This document shows positions 14,291 to 22,800 of a DNA stretch of 24,622 nt, piece after piece. This stretch comes from Candidatus Gastranaerophilales bacterium (GTDB lineage: Bacteria; Cyanobacteriota; Vampirovibrionia; Gastranaerophilales; Gastranaerophilaceae). The DNA is taken from contig CAAGGG010000032.1 in NCBI GenBank assembly GCA_900769355.1, positions 1 through 24,622 of the forward strand, given 5' to 3'. The notes below the pieces were generated by a model. The model was not told where the DNA came from. It made no database searches and worked only from the letters and a program-made list of their open reading frames with translations. Both the position numbers and the translations under genes were made by a program. Numbering within the stretch: position 1 is the stretch's first letter; the number at the start of each line of letters is the position of its first letter.

Positions 14291-16183
14291 TTATACGTCG
14301 TGGTCGATTAGTGAAATAAATTCTTCAACAAGTGCTGTATTCCATTTTTTGCCGGCATCTTTTTTGATAACCTCAATCGCTTGTCTTGGCGTAAGTTCAG
14401 CCCTATATGTACGAGGTTCAGTTAAGGCAAAATAAGCGTCAACAATCAAAATAATTTGTGATGTCATAGGAATTTCTTCTCGAGAAATTTTTGACGGATA
14501 GCCTGAACCGTCCCAGTTTTCGTGGTGGTGTTCGATTATTGGAATTACGTCTTGAATATAGCTTATCGGTTTTAAAATTTCTCTTGCCGCAATTAATGGG
14601 TGCTCTTTGATGTGGTTTCTTTCTTCTTCCGTAAGCGGAGTTGTTTTTTGCAAAAGCTCAACAGGTAACATCAAATTCCCGATATCGTACAAAAGCATTG
14701 CAATACGGAGCTTGTCAATGTCGTCTTTTGGCAAATCGAAACGTTTTGCCAGACTGACTGCTAAAAGAATTTTCGACTTCATAACCCCTGAATGATGGAG
14801 CGGGTTGTATGTTTGAGTAAGCATATCTGCAACATTATAAAGAGCTTCTTTCGGAGCCTCATCACTTTTTTGAAGTTTTTCTTTCAAATGGTCTGTTATA
14901 TTTTTGTTAAGTGGAATATTATGTTTTGACAAAATATCCATAAAAGTATTGACTGCAATCTCTTGCCAACTTGTTTCGTTAATCGGTTTTGCAAGCGTAA
15001 CTTGGTTTCTGCCGTTGCGTTTTGACTGATACATTGCCTGATCGGTTAATTCCAAAATATCTTCTATATTATCAGAATGTTCCAAAAATGTAGCCACACC
15101 AATACTTGCGGTAACATGTCCAAGCGTATCCAAAGGTTCATCTTCAAGAGCTTTTCGAATTCTTTCTGCAGCAATCATAGCACCGTTTGAATCAACTCCG
15201 GGGAGAATTACATTGAATTCTTCACCACCCATACGTGCCGCAGTATCAATAGATCGAGCATTTTTCTTCAACACATTTGCAACCGTTTTAATCGCCAAAT
15301 CCCCATAAGCATGCCCGTATTTATCGTTAATCTGTTTCAAATGGTCTAAATCCAGACCGATTATACTAAACGCCTGTTGTTGACGAAGTGCACGAGTAAC
15401 TTCTTTTTTCAAATACTCTTCAAAATATCTCCTGTTATAAAGCCCTGTCAAAGAGTCCGTTACAGCCTGCGCCTTAACCTCTTCAAACAAATCGGCAATT
15501 GTAATTGCCATCTCAATTTGTTGAGCAAAAATCGTCAAAAAGTCAGTTTCGCCGTTCGTCATTTCTTGCCTTGAAGAAAATACGTTAAACCAACCATAGT
15601 GAACACTTCTGGAATACAATGGGACTGTAATTATTGATTTGCAGTAATCTCTTTCGTTAAGGTTTTCTACAATTTCATCAGAAACATTTGGAATAACCAT
15701 TTTTAAAGTTCCACCGACATCGGTTGTCTGCATAATTTTCTTTTCATTAGCCGCTTTAGCGTAAATACTTTTTTCATCATAAACAAGCTTTTTCGCTTGA
15801 ATAGGTCCTTTTACAAGTTTATCGACTTTTTTAATAGAATCGTCATTTGACTGCGCCAAAACAGTGAGATAAGTACCATCTTCATCATCGCATTTTTTGA
15901 TAATGTTACAATGAAGATAACCGAGTTCCCCTTGAATACTATTTACAATAGTTTCCAAAACGCTCTGCAAGGGCCGCGAAGCATTCATCATATCCCAAAT
16001 ATGTTGGAGAGTTAGCATTCGTTTATTTGCAATATTCAACTCGTGAGTACGTTCTTTAATTTCTCTTTCAAGTTGAAGGTTGCGTTCATAAATTTCAGAA
16101 TAGTCCTGTTTGCTACTGTATATAGCACTTTCTACCTCTGAAACTTTTCTATAAATATCTCGTATATTGTCAAATAAACTCAT
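14291..16183 (-). CDS. GAF-GGDEF-HD-GYP c-di-GMP turnover protein with altered HD motif
   Basis: A 630-residue cytosolic signalling protein. An N-terminal coiled coil (about 12-58) precedes a GAF-like sensor (about 65-230) and a GGDEF diguanylate cyclase domain (about 238-398) with DSLTGLYNRRYF (243-254), an intact active site GGEEF (319-323) and an RxxD inhibitory site (R310-D313). A C-terminal HD-GYP domain (about 425-628) keeps EHP (527-529), EHHHENWDGSGYP (551-563) and VDAYFAL, but its HD dyad is YD in LLYDIGN (497-503), where LLHDIGK is expected, so the phosphodiesterase is probably weak or dead. I chose the start at 16183 (MSLFDNIRD), 7 nt after the heptosyltransferase stop; an ATG at 16231 would overlap that gene by 41 nt and adds an unlikely hydrophobic leader. 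Confidence 0.88.
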   Translation of the reverse strand: MSLFDNIRDIYRKVSEVESAIYSSKQDYSEIYERNLQLEREIKERTHELNIANKRMLTLQHIWDMMNASRPLQSVLETIVNSIQGELGYLHCNIIKKCDDEDGTYLTVLAQSNDDSIKKVDKLVKGPIQAKKLVYDEKSIYAKAANEKKIMQTTDVGGTLKMVIPNVSDEIVENLNERDYCKSIITVPLYSRSVHYGWFNVFSSRQEMTNGETDFLTIFAQQIEMAITIADLFEEVKAQAVTDSLTGLYNRRYFEEYLKKEVTRALRQQQAFSIIGLDLDHLKQINDKYGHAYGDLAIKTVANVLKKNARSIDTAARMGGEEFNVILPGVDSNGAMIAAERIRKALEDEPLDTLGHVTASIGVATFLEHSDNIEDILELTDQAMYQSKRNGRNQVTLAKPINETSWQEIAVNTFMDILSKHNIPLNKNITDHLKEKLQKSDEAPKEALYNVADMLTQTYNPLHHSGVMKSKILLAVSLAKRFDLPKDDIDKLRIAMLLYDIGNLMLPVELLQKTTPLTEEERNHIKEHPLIAAREILKPISYIQDVIPIIEHHHENWDGSGYPSKISREEIPMTSQIILIVDAYFALTEPRTYRAELTPRQAIEVIKKDAGKKWNTALVEEFISLIDHDV

Positions 16184-16190
16184 ATTCTTA

Positions 16191-17252
16191 TTATACACTA
16201 TGTTCTTGATTTTGTAATATATTGTAAACAATATTTATAATTTTTTCAGGCTCCGGATAATTTATACATTGCTCGGCTCCTTCGTCTTCAAGCGGACATT
16301 TCCTCATACAGTGGCAAGGTTGACATTTCAAGCCTCCGTCCAGCGCAAAGTATTTTTTATCATCTCCAAACGGCCCATACATAGTCGGCGGAGTTGCACA
16401 GAAAATCGAGATTACAGCAGGTTTATTTGTCGCTCTAGCAAGATGTGCACTACCGGAATCCGGAGCCATTACAAGAGTAGCGCGAGAAAACAGCTCTATC
16501 AAATCTTTAATAGTTGTTTTTCCGGCAAGGTTCAAAAACTGACCTTGACTTATGTAAGAAATCAAGTCATTATCACAAGCCCCACCTGTGAAAACAAGTG
16601 TACACTTATCTTTTATCGCATCGACAACTTTTCGCCAATTGTCTTTGTTCCAATGTTTAAGTTTTCTTGTTGTTGCAGGTGCAATAATCACCATAGGTTT
16701 AGATTTGTCGACATCTTTCAGTAAGTTGTCAATTTTGGCTTTTGTTTCGTCACTCACAGGCGGAAGTGTAAATTTAATCTCGTCCGTTCCCTCAAGTTTT
16801 AAATATCTTGCGTAGCGCAAGTGCTGATATACAGCGTGTAACGAGTAATTCGGATTAGGCTCCGGAGAAATTCTTTCATTCCCACCATAGCTTGAAAATT
16901 CTCGCCCCCAGTTATAACAAATTCGCCTTTTAGCTCCGCAAAGTTTAAGCCAAATCATGCTTTTAAACATCATTTGAGTGTCAATTGCAATATCAAAATG
17001 TTCTTTGCGCAAGCTTTTCAATATAGTCAAAAATTCGCATAGATTTTTAAGCGAAAAGCCCTCTTTTTTCCAACGTTGAAGTGGGATAAGCACTGCCCTA
17101 TCAACTGCCGGATTGTCTCTTACAATATCAATACCTTTTTCTGAAACAAGCCAAGTAACCTCAAACCCGTTCTTCTTTAAGACATTTGCAAGCGGAAGAT
17201 TAAAAATCACATCACCAAGAGAAGATAATCTAATCATCATGATTTTTTTCAT
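16191..17252 (-). CDS. GT9 family heptosyltransferase-like protein
   Basis: A GT-B fold glycosyltransferase of the ADP-heptose:LPS heptosyltransferase family, which builds the inner core of lipopolysaccharide. The 353-residue protein starts with MIRLSSLGDVIFNLPLANVL (6-25), the family hallmark, and has the donor-site region PATTRKLKHWNKDNW, FTGGACDNDLI and MAPDSGSAHLARATNKPAVISIF. The C-terminus has a cysteine cluster (CQPCHCMRKCP, then a C about 10 residues on), common in this family. Exact sugar and acceptor cannot be told. AAAGGAG precedes the ATG, which is 1 nt after the ROK gene's stop. It supports an LPS-bearing or similar outer envelope. Confidence 0.9.
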   Translation of the reverse strand: MKKIMMIRLSSLGDVIFNLPLANVLKKNGFEVTWLVSEKGIDIVRDNPAVDRAVLIPLQRWKKEGFSLKNLCEFLTILKSLRKEHFDIAIDTQMMFKSMIWLKLCGAKRRICYNWGREFSSYGGNERISPEPNPNYSLHAVYQHLRYARYLKLEGTDEIKFTLPPVSDETKAKIDNLLKDVDKSKPMVIIAPATTRKLKHWNKDNWRKVVDAIKDKCTLVFTGGACDNDLISYISQGQFLNLAGKTTIKDLIELFSRATLVMAPDSGSAHLARATNKPAVISIFCATPPTMYGPFGDDKKYFALDGGLKCQPCHCMRKCPLEDEGAEQCINYPEPEKIINIVYNILQNQEHSV

Positions 17253-17253
17253 T

Positions 17254-18216
17254 TTAATCTTCTCCTTTCCTGTCTAAAAATACTGCGCCGACAACACCTG
17301 AAAAGTCACCCAACTCAGTCTTTTTAAATACAATTTTTTCAGCCGGAACAGGTAAACATTTCGCTCGTGCTTTCTTAATTGTGGATTGATAAAAATAATC
17401 AACTGCCTCAATCAAGCCGCCTCCTAGAATAATTCGTTCAGGATTAATAAGATTTATCACACTTGCCAACCCTGCGGACAAATATTCTGAAGCCTCTGTC
17501 ACACATTGTAGCACAAGTTCATCTTCTCTTTCAATAGCCTTTCTAATCATACTGGAAGTTATCGCTTTTCCATCTTCCAAATACTCGGTAATACAGGATT
17601 TTCGACCTTTTTTGAGAGCCCCTTCAATCCTTGTTTCTATTGCAGTTCTCGACGCATAAGCTTCCAAACAACCATGAGCCCCGCAAGCGCAAGGGCGTCC
17701 GTTTAAATCCACAATAATATGTCCAAGTTCGCCTGCCGTTCCGGTCGCACCACACATAAGTTTTCCGCCTTTAACAATTGCAGAGCCAATTCCTGTACCG
17801 ACAAAAACACAAACGAAGTCGTCACTTCCACGTCCTGCACCAAATTTTTGTTCGCCAAGTGCTGCAACTTCAACATCATTCCCCACAAATGTCGGAATTT
17901 TAAACCTTGTTTCCAAAATATTTTTCAAGTTCAGATTATAACAATCTAAATTGGGTGCCCCAACAATAATTCCATTTTTTCTATCAATCTGTCCGGCAGA
18001 GCCCACACCAATAGATTGAATTTCCGACAAATCAACTTTTGTCTGTTCGAGCAATTGACGAATACCGTCAATCATTTTTCTTACAATATTATCCGAACCT
18101 TTTTCCTTCTTCGTCTTTTTCTTTACGAAATCTACAACCCTTCCGGTATCTATTTCAACAAGCCCTAAAAGAATTTTAGTTCCGCCTAAATCAATTCCAA
18201 CAGAATATTTTTTCAT
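17254..18216 (-). CDS. ROK-family sugar kinase, glucokinase-like
   Basis: A 320-residue ROK kinase lacking the N-terminal HTH of ROK repressors, hence a kinase for glucose or an N-acyl hexosamine. It has the ATP phosphate loop GIDLGGTKI (about 7-15), FVGNDVEVAALGE (sugar-binding N and D), VFVGTGIGSAIV, GELGHIIVD, and the zinc motif CACGAHGCLE, followed by a second nucleotide motif ILGGGL. The start at 18216 (MKKYSVG) is preferred over ATG 18237, because the latter overlaps the -10 box and would lie upstream of the expected transcript start. It is the first gene of the operon leading to heptosyltransferase, GGDEF protein, ThiL and IspD. The substrate is not determined. Confidence 0.9.
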   Translation of the reverse strand: MKKYSVGIDLGGTKILLGLVEIDTGRVVDFVKKKTKKEKGSDNIVRKMIDGIRQLLEQTKVDLSEIQSIGVGSAGQIDRKNGIIVGAPNLDCYNLNLKNILETRFKIPTFVGNDVEVAALGEQKFGAGRGSDDFVCVFVGTGIGSAIVKGGKLMCGATGTAGELGHIIVDLNGRPCACGAHGCLEAYASRTAIETRIEGALKKGRKSCITEYLEDGKAITSSMIRKAIEREDELVLQCVTEASEYLSAGLASVINLINPERIILGGGLIEAVDYFYQSTIKKARAKCLPVPAEKIVFKKTELGDFSGVVGAVFLDRKGED

Positions 18217-18225
18217 ATACGGTGG

Positions 18226-18254
18226 ATTATAGCCCAAAAATTAATTATTTGCAA
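18226..18254 (-). promoter_or_regulatory. Promoter of the ROK-to-ispD operon, implies a leaderless mRNA
   Basis: On the minus strand TTGCAA (18254-18249), exactly 17 nt, then a perfect TATAAT (18231-18226). It ends 9 nt before the ATG at 18216, so the transcript should have almost no leader, and there is no Shine-Dalgarno sequence. This is the best promoter match in the window. Confidence 0.7.
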
Positions 18255-18258
18255 AAAA

Positions 18259-18264
18259 TATAAT
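18259..18264 (+). promoter_or_regulatory. Probable -10 box of the GH13 gene
   Basis: A perfect TATAAT on the plus strand lies 39 nt before the GH13 ATG in the divergent spacer shared with the ROK operon promoter. No clear -35 is present. The leader contains GAGGGAG about 10 nt before the ATG. Confidence 0.4.
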
Positions 18265-18303
18265 TATTTGTTAGCATGTTTTTAAAGAGGGAGTACCGGG
18301 ATT

Positions 18304-19851
18304 ATGAAGAAAAAATTATTAGCAACACTTGCAATTTCAGCACTGTTTTTACAAGCACAATGCGCATTTTCTGCTGATGTTTGGGTAAACGACACACGCA
18401 GAATGTTTACACGCAACTCAACCGTAATATATGAAATCAACTTGAGAACATTTGGCGCGCAAGATACAAATAAAAACGGCATAATCGACTTTGACGACGC
18501 TGAAGAAAGCGGAACTTTTTTGAATGCAATCCCACGCCTCGAAGGGCTTTCGCAAAAAGGAATCAACGCAATTCATGTAATGCCGATTACTCCTGTCGGA
18601 AAAACCAAAGCACTCGGAACAGCCGGCTCTTTGTATGCAGCATCAAGTTTTAATACACTTAATCCACAATTAGGAAGCAAAAATACAGCACTTTCTCTCG
18701 AATCCCAAGCGAGGAAATTTATTGACGAAGCTCACAAGCAAGGACTTCGTGTAATCATTGATTTACCATCTTGCGGAGCCTATGACTTGTATATGCAACG
18801 CCCAGAACTCTTCGTAAAAGACAAGCAAGGTCAACCGATTGTTCCGGCCGACTGGACAGATGTTCGACTTTTAAATGCCGGAACAGAAACCGCTGTAAAC
18901 GCTGATGTTTACAATCTTTTCAAAGGTTTTGTTGATATGGTAATCAGACTCGGCGCAGACGGAATTCGTGCAGATGTTGCAACAAACAAGCCCGCAAAAT
19001 TCTGGAAAGATTTGATTGATTATTCAAGAACCAAAGATCCCCAATTCTTGTGGCTTGCAGAAGCCTCAGAAAGTTGGACTGAGGCGGTTTCTCCTTACGC
19101 CGTTTTCACGCCTTACAACAAGTTATTGGAAGCCGGATTTGACGGTTATTACGGAAGCTATTTCAACATAAAAAATTACAAAACAGGTAAAGAATTAACC
19201 AACCAAATTGTTGCAACAAACGAGAATTTGAAAAAGTTTTCTGAGCCAAAAGCCGTAATCGGAAGTTTTACAACTCACGACGAGATGAGCCCAATTTTGA
19301 TTAACGGAAAACAACTTAGCGAAATGATTATGTGGTTGAATGCAACATTACCCGTAAACTCATACTTTGTAGACGGCTTTGATACCGGCGACAATTACAT
19401 TTATATGTGGGCAAATAAAGAGGCATTCAAGACTTTCACAGATGATGATTACTATTTTGTACACCGCGGGAAACTTGATATATTCAATTTTTCTCGCCAA
19501 GCCGGTGGTAAAGATGACGATTTGCTATCAAATTTCGTGCTAACAAATCATGTAAAAAGACAGCTTTCCAAACTGATTAACAACGGCAAATTAACTGTTT
19601 TAAAAACGTCTGAACCTTCAGTTTTTGCTTATGCAATAGGCTATAATGGACAAAGCGTAATTGTTATCGGGAATTTGAATTTTCGCAACAGTATAAACAC
19701 AACTGTTTCAATTCCACATATAGGACCTTCTAACAACATTGTACCATTTAAAATAACAAATCCACCGATTACGCAAAAAGGAAGTTTTAAAGTTCAACTA
19801 GATGCCGGCGAAATTCAGGTCTTGTACGTAACTGATTTGGAAGTGAAGTAG
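18304..19851 (+). CDS. Secreted GH13 (alpha-amylase family) protein with atypical conserved regions
   Basis: The 515-residue product has a signal peptide (cut near AFSA, 21-24), then a (beta/alpha)8 amylase-type barrel. An EF-hand-like calcium loop DTNKNGIIDFDD (54-65) matches the metal loop of many GH13 enzymes. Catalytic residues appear as D224 in GIRAD (nucleophile), E253 in LWLAEA (acid/base) and H325-D326 in SFTTHDE (stabiliser). Region I reads DLPSCGA (153-159) where most members have D-x-x-x-N-H, and region II ends in N (228) where H is usual, so substrate positioning may differ. A C-terminal beta domain ends the protein. It would act on alpha-glucans outside the cytoplasm. The specific activity is unknown. 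It is divergent from the ROK kinase, a possible partner in glucose use. Confidence 0.82.
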   Translation: MKKKLLATLAISALFLQAQCAFSADVWVNDTRRMFTRNSTVIYEINLRTFGAQDTNKNGIIDFDDAEESGTFLNAIPRLEGLSQKGINAIHVMPITPVGKTKALGTAGSLYAASSFNTLNPQLGSKNTALSLESQARKFIDEAHKQGLRVIIDLPSCGAYDLYMQRPELFVKDKQGQPIVPADWTDVRLLNAGTETAVNADVYNLFKGFVDMVIRLGADGIRADVATNKPAKFWKDLIDYSRTKDPQFLWLAEASESWTEAVSPYAVFTPYNKLLEAGFDGYYGSYFNIKNYKTGKELTNQIVATNENLKKFSEPKAVIGSFTTHDEMSPILINGKQLSEMIMWLNATLPVNSYFVDGFDTGDNYIYMWANKEAFKTFTDDDYYFVHRGKLDIFNFSRQAGGKDDDLLSNFVLTNHVKRQLSKLINNGKLTVLKTSEPSVFAYAIGYNGQSVIVIGNLNFRNSINTTVSIPHIGPSNNIVPFKITNPPITQKGSFKVQLDAGEIQVLYVTDLEVK

Positions 19852-19877
19852 ATTAAGTTACTAGGTTACTAAGGCAC
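19852..19877 (+). repeat. Octamer-period degenerate repeat, copy 2
   Basis: Directly after the GH13 stop, these 26 bases match the minus strand of 299-324 with one mismatch (TTACTAGG, TTACTAAG, GCAC). As at uvrC, the repeat sits in the 3' flank of a gene, here between two convergent genes where no ordinary terminator hairpin is visible. Confidence 0.65.
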
Positions 19878-19890
19878 CTTGTATCTTTAT

Positions 19891-22800
19891 TTATACTGCT
19901 GCTCTTAATTTTTTCAAAGCTGCGATTTTTCTTTGGCTTTCAAGCATTTTTTTAGTGTTAGCACGTTGTTTTCTGTTCTTTTTCATAATGTTTTTTGTAC
20001 GTTTGTCAAGATGTGCAGCCGGAGCTTGTTTCTTTTGTTGTTGATTGCCACCGTTTTGACCATTTTGCAAGAAAGCACTTGCAACACTTGTTGCTGCACC
20101 GATACCTTGTGTAATAGTATTAAACAAGTCTGATTTATTTGTTTTAGTGTCTGTTGATGCTGTTGTTGGTTGAAATTTAGACATATCTAAGTATGAAGGT
20201 GTTTCTTCATTTTTTGTAGGAAGTTGTGAGTATGCATCAGGTTTTGAAAAATCAATTTCTGTATCCGGTTGATATTGAGTATCTTCTGTAGGTGCAGCAA
20301 GATATTTTGGAACTTCAGAAGATGTTTCTTTTGCTTGTTCTTGTTTAATCTTATTTTCTTGTTCTTTAATCTTTTTTGTTAGTTCTTTTTTAGTTTCTTG
20401 TTTCTTTTGTTCTTCTTGTTTAGTTGATTGTGCCTCTTGTTTCTTTTGTTCTTCTTTTTGATCAGCTGCTTTAGCATTTGCTTGATCTTTTTTAGTTCCA
20501 GCTATTGAAACTACTGCTGATGCCATGCTTATAGCACCGCCAACCATACCTAAGATGTTTGCTGCTTTGCTTTGTCCACCAAATTCTGTCATCAATTGGC
20601 TTGTAGAAGAAACAGCTGTACCAACTGTTGATACGATTTTACCAATCTTTGTCAATGTGCTTGCAGTTTTTGAAAGATTACCCAATGAAGCAGCTGCACC
20701 AACAACTGAACTTGCAACACCTGAAATTGTAGAGATTTTGCTCAAAACTCCATTTGCTTCTTTGCCTTGTACGGCTCTAACGTTGTTTACCATTTCAGCT
20801 GAATTTGACACAACAGACAAACCTCCTGCAACTGCGCCAAGTACACCTCCGGCACCTGCTGCTGCCGGACCTGCTGCAGCTGCAGCAACTGTAATTGCGG
20901 CTTGTGCAATTGACATTAATGCAGCTGTTAAGTTTCCATTTGCCAAATTAATTGCAGCTTTAGTTAAACCACAAGCAACAACACCATATTCGCCAATTTG
21001 AACCATTGCTTGCCCAACTAGCGCAGACCATGGAATAGCAGACAAAATCATACCTGTTGCTAAGGTAACTGAAAATACGTTTTCTGCGATACCAACGCCT
21101 GCAAGTTGTTTAGCTAATTTCTTTTGTTTTTCTTGTTCTTTCTTTTCTGCGATTTTTTCGTTCTTGTCGATAACTTTTAGCTTTTTGTTTAATTTCTTTT
21201 GAGTAGTTTTTGTAGACTTTTGCAATTTAACCATTACTTTTCTATTTGTAGTAATAGTTTTTTTAAGAACTTTAAATTCAGTACAAATTGAACCTATTTC
21301 AGCATTGTTGCTTGCAATCTTATCAGCATTGTTGCTTTGAGGGGTATTTTGTTGGGCTGCAACAGGTGTCATGGCTGCTGTACTTTGAGCTTTGTTTGCT
21401 GCAGGAGTAGGTTGAGCTGTTTGAATTTTTGCAGCATCTTCTGCTTGCAATGCTTCATTTTCATTGTTTAGTTCTTCGTATCTTTTTACTAATTCAGCTT
21501 GTCTTTTTGCAGCTTTTTGAGACTCTTTTGTTCTTTTAATGATATCTTTTTGATCACGTTTCATTTTTTTAGTAAGAGTCTTTGTTTCTTTTTTAAGTTC
21601 TTTATTTGTTTTATCTGTATCTTTTTTTACGTTTTCAGAATCTCTGCTAGAATCTTTTGCAGCTTCTTTTGATTTGCTAACATCTTTTTTAGCTTGGTCT
21701 GTTGACATTGCTTCTTTTTTACTTGAAGAAGATGATTTAGCTCCTGCAGATGTTGTTGCATTTGTTTTTTGTTGTTTTTTTACAGCTGCCGGATTTTCTG
21801 CATCTTTGTCTTCATCATTTTTAATAGCCCTTTCTGCTTGATTTTTATTTACAGAAGGAGCGTCAGTTGAAGGAGCATTATCAACTTCTTTTTCTACATT
21901 ATTTTCAGCTGAATCTGCAGCGTTGCTAACTGTTTTTGAAGTTTCGTTTGGAGTTGGTGCTATTGTTTTAGATTGAGTTGTAGTTGTTGCAGCAGGGGCA
22001 TTTGCAGGTGCTGTATTAGTACCTGCTTGTGCTGTTACACCGTTTGGAGCTCCGTTTTCACCGTTTTGAGTATCTTGTGAACCGTCTGCGCCTTCTGCGT
22101 TATCATTATTTTCTGCGTTGCCAGAACCTTCTGTTGCAGAAGGGGTATCTGCACTGTCATCTTCTCCGCCGGCAGACATTGCTTTTGTTACATCAATAAT
22201 TTTCTTGTCTACTGTTGACAAGTCTGTGATTGATTTGTTGATGTTTTCTTCCGCAATATCAGTCTTTTTCTCAGCTTTTTCGATTAAAGATTCGTCATCA
22301 GAAACTTTCATTGCTGTCAAACCTATTCCTAAGCTGATTGTTCCTTTTGTCAAAATCATAGAACCGGAAACAACCAGTGCAATACCTTGTTGCAAAGTCC
22401 AGAAGTTGCTCATCAAAGCATGACCTACAACAATCATTCTTGAGCCGATTGTGATTTCACCGGCTCCGATACCAGCAAGAATCATGCCTGCTTTATTGAT
22501 GAAATCCATTCTTTCATCGTGTTCAGGAAGGTCTTTTTCTTGGTAAGCTTGATTTACTTTTTGAGCATCTTTTTCAATCGGCATTGATTTGTCGATTTTT
22601 GTTTTTTCTTTTGCTGTACTTTTCTTAACAGCTTCTCTATGTTGAACTGATTCTTGTTTAACCCCTTCAATTTTGTGGTTGTTTTTAGCAATATCGCCGT
22701 TAAGTGTATCAATTTTTTTCTTTTCTTCGTCAGTGTATTCAACTTGAACATCGTTGTTTTGGTCGTTTCTGCCATTGATAATTGCATCAATATCAGTATT

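Noticed and set aside
16184..16231. Longer start for the GGDEF protein
   Set aside because: It would overlap the heptosyltransferase gene by 41 nt and add an unlikely leader; ATG 16183 fits the tight operon spacing.
20525..21001. 158-codon plus-strand frame opposite the giant gene
   Set aside because: It is the antisense of the Ala/Gly-rich hydrophobic block; its Pro/Ala/Thr-rich composition is what such a shadow produces, and it has no ribosome-binding site.
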